A stretch of DNA of 51,642 nt from Laspinema olomoucense D3b (GTDB lineage: Bacteria; Cyanobacteriota; Cyanobacteriia; Cyanobacteriales; Laspinemataceae): positions 1 to 51,642 of the forward strand of contig NZ_JAMXFA010000033.1 in the NCBI RefSeq assembly GCF_025370785.1. The letters run 5' to 3'. The notes beneath the pieces were generated by a model. The model was not told the origin of the DNA and did not search any database. It was given only the letters and a program-made list of their open reading frames with translations. Within the stretch, counting starts at the first letter, position 1; the number at the start of each line of letters is the position of its first letter. The translations under genes and the position numbers were made by a program. Shown here piece after piece: positions 17,356 through 27,313 of this stretch.

Positions 17356-17793
17356 TCACCTCAATAATCCCTCTGCCATAAACTTTAAAAAGATTTGTTG
17401 ATGAGGCTCTCCCAGAGGGCGGACTTCACCTGCTTTTTCCGAATAGCGACTACCGCGACGAATATCTTCCGGGGTCCAAAATCCCATATCCCATCCTTCA
17501 TGCAGAACTAACTCCTGAATATCCACAGTCAGCGGAACATTAAACACATGACGCACGACTTCTGGAGTTTCAAAACAACCGAACTCGGACACCTGTTTAG
17601 CTTCATAAGTAATTTCTTCTTGTAATTCTCTGTGCAAGGTTTCTATAGGGAGTTCGCCCGGTTCGAGATGTCCCCCAAATAAACCCCAATATCCCGGATA
17701 AACGATACCGGGTATATTATCTCGCAGTTGCAAAAGAAACTGACCCTCTCGATGAAGGATTGCGAGGGCCACCTGAACAGGTTGATCACTCAT
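17356..17793 (-). CDS. NUDIX hydrolase
   Basis: 145 residues. The Nudix box reads GHLEPGELPIETLHRELQEEITYE (around 41-64), keeping the Gly, first Glu and REL-x-EE core; the Gly near the end of the consensus is replaced by Thr. N-terminal VALAILHREGQFLLQLRDNIPGIVYPGYWGLFGG matches MutT-like family members. The protein should cleave a nucleoside-diphosphate-linked substrate with Mg2+; the substrate is unknown. ATG 17793 is preceded by GGAGAAAGAG. Probably transcribed with the RibD-C gene downstream. Confidence 0.92.
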   Translation of the reverse strand: MSDQPVQVALAILHREGQFLLQLRDNIPGIVYPGYWGLFGGHLEPGELPIETLHRELQEEITYEAKQVSEFGCFETPEVVRHVFNVPLTVDIQELVLHEGWDMGFWTPEDIRRGSRYSEKAGEVRPLGEPHQQIFLKFMAEGLLR

Positions 17794-18522
17794 GAGCTCT
17801 TTCTCCGGGTAAATTTTAAGGGTTTATTCTTCCCTAATATAAAAAAGGGATGATTCTATTTTGTCCTTTTCTGGAAGAATTATCGGTATTTTACACCGGA
17901 CTGTTGTAGTATTTTAAATTTTTTAAGCCTCCCAGGCCGGAGACGATCGCCCGCAACCGGATTGAGTATCATTAAACACCCTGGTGATCCGGGATTTCAA
18001 CAGCGATCGGCCTACTTTTAAAGCATCTATTTTCTAATCCTGATCAGGGTTTTCAACAATTGTACAGTCCTAAACTATTCTGTTTTAACGGTATTTAATG
18101 GATCCAATTATCCCAAGTTGCTCTGTAGTTGCACTTAAAAATTTTGGATAAATTTTCAATTACCCGTGTTTTCCCCTAAAAATTTGGGCTAATAATTGGA
18201 ACCATTATTCGGGTTTTTAGACTTATTTATTAACCCTCATACCAGCAAAATAGAAAGCTTGTACAGAGAACTTGTTTTTAACTATTGTAACAATATGACT
18301 GATTTATTCTCCCCAAAACCAATTTCCCTAGCTAAAACAGCCTAAAAATGAATTCCCTCATTTCTAATGCCTCAGTCTAGGAAAAACGAGGGATATTAAC
18401 TGCATCCTATACCAACTGCCTACCGGGTTAAAGATTCAACAAGTTACAAAATTTATTCTTTCCCGGGAGGCGACTGGGGGCATCAGAAACCTGCGTACAG
18501 TCGTTTGTTAGAGATTACTAAG
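17794..18522. other. Long AT-rich intergenic region upstream of the amidases
   Basis: About 730 bases without a credible frame, between the divergent Nudix and amidase genes. It should hold both promoters and possibly a long 5' leader. No clear riboswitch, tRNA or terminator was seen by eye. Confidence 0.5.
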
Positions 18523-20376
18523 GTGACCCAACGATTAGATTTGATTCCGAGTCCAAACCGTTCGAGCAAAACCGGAAAATTGCGGTTTATGCTATTGGTT
18601 TTAGCGATCGCCGCCTCCATTTTCGCCGCCTCTCCTGCCGTTGCTGCAAGATTAGACTCCTGGCGGTTTGAGCGCGATCGCAACCAACTCAACTTTAGAA
18701 CCACCGGAAACGTGCAACCCAAAGCACAACTCCTCTCTAATCCCACCAGGCTAATTATCGACCTACCGGGAACCACATTAGGTCAGACTACCGTGCGACA
18801 ACAGGTCGGGGGAACCATTCGAGAAATTCGAGTCGGCCAGTTTGAGCGGCAAACCAGCCGAATAGTCGTAGAACTCGCCGAAGGCTATACCCTCGACCCG
18901 GATCAAGTCCAATTTCGAGGCAGTTCCCCCAGTCAATGGAGCGTCCAACTCCCCACTCCACAAAGGGAAGTCGCCACTTCACCCACTCAAACCCCCGTCC
19001 CCCCGCCTCCAGAGGTTACCGTCAACAGCACTCTACTTCAAGGAATTGACGTCCTGGATGAAGGGTTTATTCTGCGAACTTCCGGACCTACCCCTGAAAT
19101 CGACCTGAGATGGAGTACCGATCGCACCTGGGTAACCCTGGACCTTTCCGGCGTGAAACTCTCCCCAGAAATCACCGAACGGGTGATGAAAGTCGATCGC
19201 CTCGGCGTCAACCGCTTAGAAGCGATTCAAGTCTCCGATTCCCCCCTCTTGTCCCGAGTCTTGTTGAATTTAAACGACACCCGTCGCAACTGGCAAGCGC
19301 AAGTCACCGACCTCGGTGAAGTCGTAATTTGGCCCCAAGGCGAAACCCCTCCCAGTGCTTCCAGTCTCCCCTCTGTAGCTACCATTGAGTCCGTGGAACT
19401 GGCGAATGATGGGACCTCCGTGGTCGTCAATAGCGATCGCCCCGTGGGGTACAAAACCGAATGGGATATCGAGACCCTCGCCTATAAAATCACCCTATTT
19501 TCATCCCAACTGGCCCAACCCCCCCAGGAGTTAAGAACTCCCTCCCAATCCTCCCTCTTATGGGTGCGGACCGTTGAGGAGGACCCAGAAACCGTCGTAG
19601 TCCTTGTGCAACCTGCCGCCGGGATTCGGGTGGGGGAAATTAGTCAACCCGCTGGGAAGCAACTCATGGTGCAGTTGCAACCGGAGAGCATTCCCCAGGT
19701 TCCAGTCCAGACCCCCCCAACAGTTGCCGCCGGGGAAAGGAGTGTACCGATCGCCGTTCCACCGCCCACCACTCAAACTCCCGCGCCGCGCACCCAGACT
19801 CCGGCCCCTTCGACTCCCCGAGTGCCAACTAGCCGCCGGGTAGTGGTCATTGATGCTGGACATGGAGGCTCAGACCCCGGCGCAATCGGCATTGGCGGGT
19901 TGCGAGAGAAAGAAGTTGTCTTAGATATTTCCCAACAAGTCGCGCAAATTTTAGAGCAAAATGGGGTAACAGTTGTGATGACACGCCAAGACGATCGCAC
20001 CATTGATTTAGCCCCCCGAACCCAATTGGCGAATCGAGTCAATGCTAATTTATTTGTCAGCATTCATGCGAATGCAATTAGTATGTCCCGGCCCGATGTG
20101 AATGGGTTAGAGACTTATTATTTCAATAGCGGGCAGCGGTTAGCTCAGACCATTCACCGCAGTATGTTGCGTTCTTTTGGTAATATGCGCGATCGCGGCG
20201 TCCGACGAGCTAGATTTTACGTGTTGCGCCATACCAATATGCCCGCAGTTTTAGTAGAAACTGGCTTTGTCACAGGGCGCGATGATGCCCGAATGCTGGC
20301 TAATCCAACGGAGCGAACACGCATGGCCGAGGCGATCGCCCAAGGAATCTTACAGTATATTCGAGAGGCTCGGTAA
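18523..20376 (+). CDS. AMIN-domain N-acetylmuramoyl-L-alanine amidase (long paralogue)
   Basis: 617 residues from GTG 18523; TTG at 18505 is possible. The choice rests on alignment with the tandem paralogue, whose MKVTQ start aligns here with TKVTQ, so the ATG itself is missing. A signal peptide (LRFMLLVLAIAASIFAASPAVAA) is followed by an AMIN domain (about 40-150), a second beta-rich module (about 165-285) absent from the paralogue, a third AMIN-like module (about 285-390), a Pro/Thr linker, and an Amidase_3 domain (about 445-617). Zn ligands are in IDAGHGGSDPG, the REKE Glu and SIHANAIS; catalytic Glu is in VLVETGFV. It cleaves septal peptidoglycan in the periplasm (AmiC type). Confidence 0.92.
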   Translation: MTQRLDLIPSPNRSSKTGKLRFMLLVLAIAASIFAASPAVAARLDSWRFERDRNQLNFRTTGNVQPKAQLLSNPTRLIIDLPGTTLGQTTVRQQVGGTIREIRVGQFERQTSRIVVELAEGYTLDPDQVQFRGSSPSQWSVQLPTPQREVATSPTQTPVPPPPEVTVNSTLLQGIDVLDEGFILRTSGPTPEIDLRWSTDRTWVTLDLSGVKLSPEITERVMKVDRLGVNRLEAIQVSDSPLLSRVLLNLNDTRRNWQAQVTDLGEVVIWPQGETPPSASSLPSVATIESVELANDGTSVVVNSDRPVGYKTEWDIETLAYKITLFSSQLAQPPQELRTPSQSSLLWVRTVEEDPETVVVLVQPAAGIRVGEISQPAGKQLMVQLQPESIPQVPVQTPPTVAAGERSVPIAVPPPTTQTPAPRTQTPAPSTPRVPTSRRVVVIDAGHGGSDPGAIGIGGLREKEVVLDISQQVAQILEQNGVTVVMTRQDDRTIDLAPRTQLANRVNANLFVSIHANAISMSRPDVNGLETYYFNSGQRLAQTIHRSMLRSFGNMRDRGVRRARFYVLRHTNMPAVLVETGFVTGRDDARMLANPTERTRMAEAIAQGILQYIREAR

Positions 20377-20607
20377 ACCGCAAAAGGGGTAAATCCAGGG
20401 GCTGAAAAAATAAATCAGCGCTTTCATGTTTTGTAACAGCCTATGCTATACTTCGGACATTCTTAACTTTTGTTAAGATAGCGACAAATGTCATGACAAT
20501 TAAAGTCGGCTCCCCGCAGTAAACCTGCTCAAGAAACATTTATGGGTGCAATGCTTTCAAGGACAGCGAGGGAGCCTCAAATCAGGCGTAGAGTTGGCAA
20601 GCAGAGT

Positions 20608-22104
20608 ATGAAAGTGACCCAATCCATCGATTTCCCCTATCGTCAAATCAGCCCATTGAGAAAAGCTAAACTTCACAACTGGATACTCCCGAGTCTGCTC
20701 AGTGGGTTTCTATTAGCGGCTCCCCCTGTGGAAGCGGCTCAACTAGAAACCTGGCAGTTTGAGTCCGATCGCAACCAACTCTCGTTTACAACCAGGGGCG
20801 GGGGGCAACCCACCGCTCAACTGTTGTCAAATCCCACGCGATTGGTGATAGACCTGCCCGGTACGACCCTAGGGCCTCAGAGTGTGACTCAGCCGGTAGG
20901 GGGAACGATTCGCGAAATTCGCGTGGGAGAATTCAACAATCAAACTAGCCAAATTGTGGTGGAATTGGCCGCTGGTTATACCCTCGACCCCCAACAAGTC
21001 GAAATCAAGGGCAGTTCCCCCAACCAATGGACCATCCAATTACCGGACCCCCACATCGCCGGATCCTCAGTCGCCCAGGGTTCATCCGCTCCTAGAGAAG
21101 AAGCTCCTCCCCAAATCACCGCTCAAGCTACATCAGGGTTAGCCACCATTCACGGCATCGAACTGGTTGATAATCAAGTGGTCATTAAGGCCGATCGCAC
21201 CCTGAATTACAACACCGAATGGGACCAAAAAACCCTCGCCTATCGGTTGACTTTGTACTCCTCCCACCTGGGAAATGATGTCAACCGATTACAACCGGAA
21301 CAAGGTTCCTCGGTGTTATGGGTTCGTCCCAGTCAAGAAGACCCCGAAACCGTCGTCGTCCTGGTTCAACCCGCTGCCGGAGTGCGAGTCTCTGGGGTTG
21401 AGCAACAATCCGGCGATCGCCTCGCCATCCAATTAGAATCCACCGAGATTGTCACCTCGGATCCCAACGCTCAGTTGACTCCCATCAGCAATCCTGACCC
21501 CACCCCATCCGTATCACCGGAAAATCAGCTACAGTCAGAAATTCCCCCCATCCCTGCCGGACGAATTGCCGTAGTTATCGATGCCGGACATGGGGGTAGC
21601 GATCCCGGTGCCGTCGGCATTGGGGGAATCCAAGAAAAAGAGATAGTTCTGGAGATCTCCGATCAAGTTTCCGAAATTCTGGAACGAGAGGGGATTACCG
21701 CAATTATGACGCGCCAAGACGATCGCACCATTGACCTAGCACCTCGGGTCCAGTTAGCTAATCGGGTCAATGCCAATTTATTTGTCAGCATTCATGCGAA
21801 TGCAATTAGTATGTCCCGTCCAGAAGTCAATGGATTAGAGACTTATTATTATGCCAGTGGCCGGAATTTAGCCCAGGCTATTCAAAATAGTATGATCCAG
21901 GATTTCCCCTCCATGCCCAATCGGGGAGTCAAACAGGCGCGGTTCTACGTGTTGCGCCATACCAGTATGCCTGCGGTTTTGGTGGAAGTTGGGTTTGTTA
22001 CAGGTGCAGACGATGCCCGGATTTTGTCCGATGCGGCACAACGGACTCGCATGGCCGAGGCGATCGCCCGGGGCATCTTAAATTATGTTCGCACGAATCG
22101 TTAA
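20608..22104 (+). CDS. AMIN-domain N-acetylmuramoyl-L-alanine amidase (short paralogue)
   Basis: 498 residues from ATG 20608 (MKVTQSIDFP); an in-frame ATG at 20542 would add a non-signal-like 22 residues. Signal peptide LPSLLSGFLLAAPPVEAA, AMIN domain (about 50-150), AMIN-like module (about 180-285), linker, Amidase_3 (about 325-498) with DAGHGGSDPG, QEKE, SIHANAIS and VEVGF intact. Tandem duplicate of the preceding gene but without its middle module. The stretch around 21774-21817 is identical at DNA level to 20046-20089, evidence of recent duplication or gene conversion. CTTAAC/GTTAAG arms at 20463-20478 upstream could be regulatory. Cyanobacteria commonly carry such AmiC tandems, needed for septum and septal pore formation in filaments. 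Confidence 0.92.
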   Translation: MKVTQSIDFPYRQISPLRKAKLHNWILPSLLSGFLLAAPPVEAAQLETWQFESDRNQLSFTTRGGGQPTAQLLSNPTRLVIDLPGTTLGPQSVTQPVGGTIREIRVGEFNNQTSQIVVELAAGYTLDPQQVEIKGSSPNQWTIQLPDPHIAGSSVAQGSSAPREEAPPQITAQATSGLATIHGIELVDNQVVIKADRTLNYNTEWDQKTLAYRLTLYSSHLGNDVNRLQPEQGSSVLWVRPSQEDPETVVVLVQPAAGVRVSGVEQQSGDRLAIQLESTEIVTSDPNAQLTPISNPDPTPSVSPENQLQSEIPPIPAGRIAVVIDAGHGGSDPGAVGIGGIQEKEIVLEISDQVSEILEREGITAIMTRQDDRTIDLAPRVQLANRVNANLFVSIHANAISMSRPEVNGLETYYYASGRNLAQAIQNSMIQDFPSMPNRGVKQARFYVLRHTSMPAVLVEVGFVTGADDARILSDAAQRTRMAEAIARGILNYVRTNR

Positions 22105-22114
22105 ATTTTAACCT

Positions 22115-22380
22115 GCACCCTAAAGGGTGGGGCGTTTGCGGACGAAACTTCCCCCGCCCCGCACCCTAAAGGGTGGGGCTATATGAACAAAGCCCGCCTG
22201 CGCGGGCTACTCCACGAGTTTGTTGCTATTTGTCAGAGATTTAGGGCAGAAACCCGGTTTTTCGTCTTGGGATGGGGGTTAGAAACCGGGTTTCTTGCAA
22301 TATGTTGTTATCGAGTAGCCTGCGTAGGCAGGCTTTGTTCGTATGCCTCCGGGCTTTCCTTACGGAACGCTACGCGAACA
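22115..22380. repeat. Cluster of dispersed repeats after the amidases
   Basis: The 411-base gap before deoC holds three repeat types. GCACCCTAAAGGGTGGGGC occurs twice (22115-22133 and 22161-22179). AGAAACCCGGTTT with AGAAACCGGGTTTCT form inverted arms at 22249-22295. A TGCGTAGGCAGGCTTTGT unit with imperfect palindromic arms follows from about 22317 to 22380. All three types recur elsewhere in the window. A small open frame here (22183-22428) is just translated repeat. Confidence 0.75.
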
Positions 22381-22515
22381 GCCTGGGGGTTTTTGCTACG
22401 GGTTGTTACCGAGGAGAACCGGATTTAGCATGATTCCACCCTCGGAATGTTTAAGTTTCATGAAAATTCTGATAAAAGTTTACAATAGTTACAGACATAG
22501 CAGGGAGAAACCGTA

Positions 22516-23208
22516 ATGGCTGCCAATCAGGGAGATATTGATATTGCTCCGCTTATCGATCATTCCCTACTCAATCCCACCGCTACCCCAAAACAGGTAG
22601 AACAGTGGTGTGAAGAAGCAGACCGATTCAAATTTGCCTCGGTTTGCGTCTATCCCGCCTACGTTCGTCAAGCGACTAACTACCTTCACGGCAAGAGTCC
22701 CAAAGTTTGCACTGTGATAGGCTTTCCCACGGGAGGCAGCACCTCAGCAACCAAGCTGTATGAAGCCCAAGAAGCCGTAGACAATGGAGCCACGGAACTG
22801 GATGTAGTGATCAATATTGGCTGGCTCAAAGCGGGTAAAAATAACGAGGTCCACGATGAGATTGCGGCGATTTGTGACAAGACAGATCGACCCGTGAAAG
22901 CGATTCTGGAAACGAACCTGCTGAGTGATGAAGAGAAGCGAGTGGCGGCAGAGATTTGCATGGATGCCGGGGTTGCCTATTTAAAAACCTGTACGGGATT
23001 TGCGGGTGGCGCTACCGTTGCTGACGTGGAACTGCTGAAGAAAATCGGTCGGGGACAGGTGGGAGTTAAGGCATCCGGAGGAATCCGTACCGTAGACCAA
23101 GCTATTGATTTAATTATTGCCGGTGCGACTCGCTTAGGGACTTCTTGGGGTCCTCATTTTTTGGGTTTATCCTCCCCCGGGGATGCAGAGTCAAACCAGG
23201 ACCGATGA
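22516..23208 (+). CDS. deoC: Deoxyribose-phosphate aldolase
   Basis: 230 residues. Class I aldolase converting 2-deoxyribose 5-phosphate to glyceraldehyde 3-phosphate and acetaldehyde. [11 protein letters not shown] near the start, [33 protein letters not shown], the Schiff-base lysine in [13 protein letters not shown] and the proton-relay lysine in [11 protein letters not shown] are all present. AGGGAGAAA precedes ATG 22516. It is 48 bases upstream of recO on the same strand; deoC-recO adjacency is frequent in cyanobacteria (from memory), so co-transcription is likely. Confidence 0.96.
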   Translation: MAANQGDIDIAPLIDHSLLNPTATPKQVEQWCEEADRFKFASVCVYPAYVRQATNYLHGKSPKVCTVIGFPTGGSTSATKLYEAQEAVDNGATELDVVINIGWLKAGKNNEVHDEIAAICDKTDRPVKAILETNLLSDEEKRVAAEICMDAGVAYLKTCTGFAGGATVADVELLKKIGRGQVGVKASGGIRTVDQAIDLIIAGATRLGTSWGPHFLGLSSPGDAESNQDR

Positions 23209-23256
23209 CCGATCGCCACTACCGCTGTGAGGTCCCTCTAACGAGAAGCAAACATC

Positions 23257-24183
23257 ATGAGTCGAACGTACAAAGCCACAGGCATCAATCTCAAAAGCAT
23301 CCCCCTGGGTGAATCCGACCGGATTTTAACGATTTTGACCCGGGAATGGGGTTTGATTCGGGCAGTGGCACCGGGAGTTCGCCAACCCAAGTCTAAGTTA
23401 GGGGGACGGGCGGGGTTATTTGTGGTGAACGAGTTGGTGCTCACTCAGGGGCGATCGCTCGATCGCATCACTCAAGCTGAAACCTTGGAATCCTATCCCG
23501 GATTGAGCAAAGATTTAGGCAAACTGACGGCAGGACAATATTTGGCGGAATTAGCACTCTGCCAAGCCCTCAGCGACCAACCCCAAGAAGAACTCTTTAG
23601 TTTACTCAGTGAACATTTAACTAGAATTGAGGGGTTGCTCATTACCGGCGATCGGCCCAGTACCACTCAAGTTCTGCCCTTACTCACCCAGGGGATTTAT
23701 CACTTACTGGCTTTAGGGGGAATTGCTCCCCAAGTTCATGCCTGTTGTCTGACTCAACGCCCTCTGAATCCAGATTTTCAGTCTTTAAACTGGCGAGTTG
23801 GGTTTAGTATCAGTGCCGGGGGAACGGTGAGTTTGTCCCCGGAAAATAGTTTCTCAAATTCTGGTAATACTGGCCTTAAACCTGAGTTGAATCATCGCTC
23901 ATCTGCCTCGGTTCAGGCTCCGACTCTCCCGCGAAAAATCGATCGCCAATTAAATGCTGTCGAGTTAGCAATTCTCCAACAACTGACGGCTGCCGAACTC
24001 CCTCAAGAAACCCACCTAAATTTACAGATCCAAGGCATGATGGGTGAGCGGCCATCGGTTGATCAAGTGTGGGTCTCGATTGAACATCTGTTACGGCATT
24101 ATGCCCAGTATCATTACGGTCAATCGATCCGCTCTGCTACCTTAATGGATACCTATATCCATTCATCAAGGGCGAGTTTTTAA
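23257..24183 (+). CDS. recO: DNA repair protein RecO
   Basis: 308 residues. N-terminal OB fold: YKATGINLKSIPLGESDRILTILTREWGLIRAVAPGVRQPKSKLGG (about 5-50), the region that contacts SSB and DNA; then the helical domain LTAGQYLAELALCQALSDQ and LGGIAPQVHACCL. The four-Cys zinc site of some RecO proteins is not complete here, which is common. It helps RecR load RecA onto SSB-coated single strands in RecFOR recombination repair. Slightly longer than typical (about 250), with a low-complexity Ser/Asn insert near 200-225 as in other cyanobacterial forms. Confidence 0.93.
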   Translation: MSRTYKATGINLKSIPLGESDRILTILTREWGLIRAVAPGVRQPKSKLGGRAGLFVVNELVLTQGRSLDRITQAETLESYPGLSKDLGKLTAGQYLAELALCQALSDQPQEELFSLLSEHLTRIEGLLITGDRPSTTQVLPLLTQGIYHLLALGGIAPQVHACCLTQRPLNPDFQSLNWRVGFSISAGGTVSLSPENSFSNSGNTGLKPELNHRSSASVQAPTLPRKIDRQLNAVELAILQQLTAAELPQETHLNLQIQGMMGERPSVDQVWVSIEHLLRHYAQYHYGQSIRSATLMDTYIHSSRASF

Positions 24184-24261
24184 CTCTCCCCTTAATCCCT
24201 GAAATCCTAAACATTCGTCCCTGAGATTAATTCAAAATAGCCGATTTTACCCTTACCCATA

Positions 24262-25866
24262 ATGCCATTATCTGATTCTAATTTAGAAACACAGGTTCCC
24301 CACTGGAATCCCTCAAATTCTGCTCAAAAAAATAACAGCCAACGGGGAGGAAGTCATCATCAAACCCACTATCGCCGTCCGGTTCAGGCGGAAAAACTAG
24401 AAGAAATTGACCGCAACAGCCGCTCACCGGGTCATAGCAATGGGCGATCGCCAACCTCCCCAGGCAAACCCCATCCCCCTGTGACATCGCAACAGCCAGA
24501 ACTTGAACCTAATCTGTCTACAAATGGTTCGGGCCCAATGGAACAAAATGTTCAACCCCCCTCACCGCCCGAACCAGAACGTGGGTTTATGCCGGTCTTA
24601 AAAAACCGCAACTTTTTAGTCCTGTGGAGTGGTCAGGTCTTCTCTCAGTTAGCAGATAAAATCTACTTAGTCCTGATGATTGGCCTAGTTGCCAGTCGCT
24701 TTCAAGCCGAGGGCCAAAGCATTAGCGGTTGGGTCTCAGCGATTATGGTTGCCTTTACCATTCCAGCGGTTCTCTTAGGCTCTCTCGCCGGTGCCTTGAC
24801 CGATCGCTGGTCCAAAAAAGGAATATTGGTATCCACAAATTTAGTGCGGGGCCTGTTCGTTTTATCCCTGCCGTTGCTGTTGTTTTTATCGAAAGGATTC
24901 CATCTGGGAACGTTACCCTTGGGATTCGCCTTAATGCTAATGGTGACCTTTGTTGTCTCCACCCTCACCCAATTTTTCGCCCCCGCAGAACAAGCGGTTC
25001 TGCCCCTGATTTTAGAACGACGGTTGTTGCTCCCGGCAAATTCCCTCTACACCACTACCATGATGGCCTCGGTAATCGTGGGATTTGCGGTGGGAGAGCC
25101 ACTGTTAGCGATCGCCGATCGCACCTTTGGTCATATCGGGGATGGGGTCGGCTTCGGCAAAGAACTGGTCGTAGGCAGCAGTTACTGCATCGCCGGGTTG
25201 CTGTTATTAATGATGAAAACCGGAGAAAAACCCAATCCGCCGGATACCGAATATCCCCATGTTTTTGAAGATATCCGCGATGGATGGCGCTATCTGAGCA
25301 ATCATCAGCGCATCAAGAGTGCCCTACTCCAGCTTGTTATCCTATTTTCCATCTTTGCGGCCCTAGCTGTCTTAGCGGTGCGTCTAGCAGAGGTGATTCC
25401 CACCCTTCGCACGGACCAGTTCGGGTTCTTACTCGCCGCAGCAGGCGCAGGAATGGGGGCCGGTGCCGCCCTCCTGGGCCATTTTGGACAGCATATTTCC
25501 CATCGGCGGCTGAGTTTGTTTGGTTCAATTGGGATGGCCCTGTCTTTGGGTAGTCTTTCTCTCTTCGGAACCCAACTTTGGGCGGCATTAGGGTTGATTA
25601 CCGTATTGGGGGTATTTGCCTCCTTTGTGGGAGTGCCCATGCAAACCACCATTCAGGCAGAAACCCCAGAAGAAATGCGGGGTAAGGTGTTTGGCTTGCA
25701 GAATAATGCGATTAATATTGCTTTAACCCTCCCCCTGGCCCTGGCGGGAGTCGCGGAAGCTATGTTTGGGTTAAAAGTGGTGCTATTAACTTTGGGGGCG
25801 ATCGCCATAGCCGGAGGCGTCTATAGCTGGTATATTTCGGAAACAGAACCCCATCCCTCCACCTAA
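24262..25866 (+). CDS. MFS transporter with long disordered N-terminus
   Basis: 534 residues. The first 110 residues are hydrophilic, rich in Ser/Pro/Asn/Gln and probably disordered. From FMPVLKNRNFLVLWSGQVFSQLADKIYLVLM the major facilitator fold begins, with about 11-12 membrane helices; the loop 2-3 motif is LAGALTDRWSKKGIL. It resembles MFS_3 (enterobactin exporter/permease-like) proteins of cyanobacteria. Substrate unknown. ATG 24262 is the first in-frame ATG; a later start is possible but cyanobacterial homologues also have such tails (memory). Same strand as recO (78 bases) and the GT4 gene. Confidence 0.85.
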   Translation: MPLSDSNLETQVPHWNPSNSAQKNNSQRGGSHHQTHYRRPVQAEKLEEIDRNSRSPGHSNGRSPTSPGKPHPPVTSQQPELEPNLSTNGSGPMEQNVQPPSPPEPERGFMPVLKNRNFLVLWSGQVFSQLADKIYLVLMIGLVASRFQAEGQSISGWVSAIMVAFTIPAVLLGSLAGALTDRWSKKGILVSTNLVRGLFVLSLPLLLFLSKGFHLGTLPLGFALMLMVTFVVSTLTQFFAPAEQAVLPLILERRLLLPANSLYTTTMMASVIVGFAVGEPLLAIADRTFGHIGDGVGFGKELVVGSSYCIAGLLLLMMKTGEKPNPPDTEYPHVFEDIRDGWRYLSNHQRIKSALLQLVILFSIFAALAVLAVRLAEVIPTLRTDQFGFLLAAAGAGMGAGAALLGHFGQHISHRRLSLFGSIGMALSLGSLSLFGTQLWAALGLITVLGVFASFVGVPMQTTIQAETPEEMRGKVFGLQNNAINIALTLPLALAGVAEAMFGLKVVLLTLGAIAIAGGVYSWYISETEPHPST

Positions 25867-25995
25867 CACCCAGAGTAAAGCGGTTAGCGACGGGCGATCG
25901 GCTAGGGAGAGTATAGGGTTCATTCTCAAAGGGCGATCGGCTTTCTCACCATTAGCTGCTAACTTTAACACTAATCGTTAATCCCCCAGACCCAA

Positions 25996-27204
25996 ATGCA
26001 TATCGCTTGGCTTGGAAAAAAAACCCCTTTCTGTGGCAATGTTACTTACTCTCGTGAAGTCACCAATGCTCTTTTAGATCGAGGACATCAGGTCAGTTTT
26101 TTCCATTTCGCTCAACAAGAAGCGGTAGAAGAAGCGGAAAACCTACATCAAGTGGAGTCGGATCTGGCCCTTAAAGCCGGGAAGGGCTGGCCGGTTGCCG
26201 CCTGTGAAGTCTCGTTACCTTGTCTTTATAAGTCCACGATCTATACCATTCCGACTCCAAAGTCGCGGAAGGTGTTGACTCAGGCATTACGGGACCTCAG
26301 ACCGGATTTGGTTCATGCCTCCCTTACCCTGTCCCCTCTGGATTTTGTCCTGCCGGAGATTTGTGAAGAGTTAAATTTGCCCTTGGTGGCGACGTTTCAC
26401 CCGCCTTTTGCTCACCACCGCTCTCGGCGATCGGGACGGCAACATTTGCAACATCTGACCTATCAACTGTACGCGCCGTTTCTGCCGAACTACGATAAAA
26501 CTATCGTTTTTTCTCAGCTTCAGCGGGAGTTACTGGGCAAACTCGGAGTCCCCAGTCGGCAAGTGGCGGTGATTCCGAATGGGGTGGATGTCCAGAAATA
26601 TTCCCCAGGATATTCTCAGATTAAGTCGGAACTGAACGCCGATCGCCTGTTTGTCTACCAGGGTCGGATCGCGATGGAAAAAAATGTGGAAGCGCTTCTC
26701 AAGGCGTGGAAGCAAGCGGACCTCGGTCCGAGTTGCAAGCTGGCGATCGTTGGGGATGGTCCCTTGGCTCCCTCGTTGCAAGCCTATGCAGGTGCAGAAC
26801 ACAATGTGATCTGGTTGGGATATGTGGCGGATGAACAGCGCCGCATTGAGATTTTACAAGGGGCAGATGTGTTTATTTTGCCCTCTTTAGTGGAAGGACT
26901 TTCCCTGTCGTTGTTAGAGGCAATGGCCTGTGGTTTGGCTTGTATTGCCACAGATGTCGGTGCAGATGGAGAAGTGCTCGCCGAGGGTGCTGGAGTGGTA
27001 TTGTCCGCCCAAGGGGTGACCACTCAGCTCAAAACGCTCCTTCCCCTGTTTAAGGATCAGCCGGAGTTCATCACCCAACTGGGCCGAAAAGCCCGTCAGC
27101 GCGTCCTCGATCGCTATACCCTCAGTCGGAATATTTCCCAGTTAGAACTGATGTATGAGGAGATTTTACAGGAGCGCCCAATGCCGGTGACGCAGTGGGC
27201 GTAA
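25996..27204 (+). CDS. Glycosyltransferase family 4
   Basis: 402 residues, GT-B fold. N-terminal acceptor domain starts MHIAWLGKKTPFCGNVTYSREV with HQVSFFHFAQQ; the hinge carries VAVIPNGVDVQKYSPG, and the donor domain LFVYQGRIAMEKNVEALLKAWKQ, LAIVGDGPL, VIWLGYV, and the E-x7-E motif in SLVEGLSLSLLEAMACGLACIATDVGADGE (about 296-325). It is predicted to transfer a sugar from a nucleotide-sugar donor to a lipid or polysaccharide. Substrates unknown. A terminator follows. Confidence 0.93.
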   Translation: MHIAWLGKKTPFCGNVTYSREVTNALLDRGHQVSFFHFAQQEAVEEAENLHQVESDLALKAGKGWPVAACEVSLPCLYKSTIYTIPTPKSRKVLTQALRDLRPDLVHASLTLSPLDFVLPEICEELNLPLVATFHPPFAHHRSRRSGRQHLQHLTYQLYAPFLPNYDKTIVFSQLQRELLGKLGVPSRQVAVIPNGVDVQKYSPGYSQIKSELNADRLFVYQGRIAMEKNVEALLKAWKQADLGPSCKLAIVGDGPLAPSLQAYAGAEHNVIWLGYVADEQRRIEILQGADVFILPSLVEGLSLSLLEAMACGLACIATDVGADGEVLAEGAGVVLSAQGVTTQLKTLLPLFKDQPEFITQLGRKARQRVLDRYTLSRNISQLELMYEEILQERPMPVTQWA

Positions 27205-27244
27205 GATAACCTCCCTGTTCTGGTGTGGCACGACCCCAACCCTC

Positions 27245-27267
27245 GCCCGCCCTTGCGGGCTATTTTT
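27245..27267 (+). terminator. Rho-independent terminator of the GT4 gene
   Basis: GCCCGC (27245-27250), loop CCTT, GCGGGC (27255-27260), then TATTTTT. Confidence 0.8.
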
Positions 27268-27313
27268 ATGGCAGTACAATTAAGAAAAAGTATGGAGTAA
27301 CCCGCAGATATAC

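Noticed and set aside
22183-22428. 81-aa plus-strand frame
   Set aside because: Made from the dispersed GAAACCCGG and GCGTAGGCAGGC repeats; not a gene.
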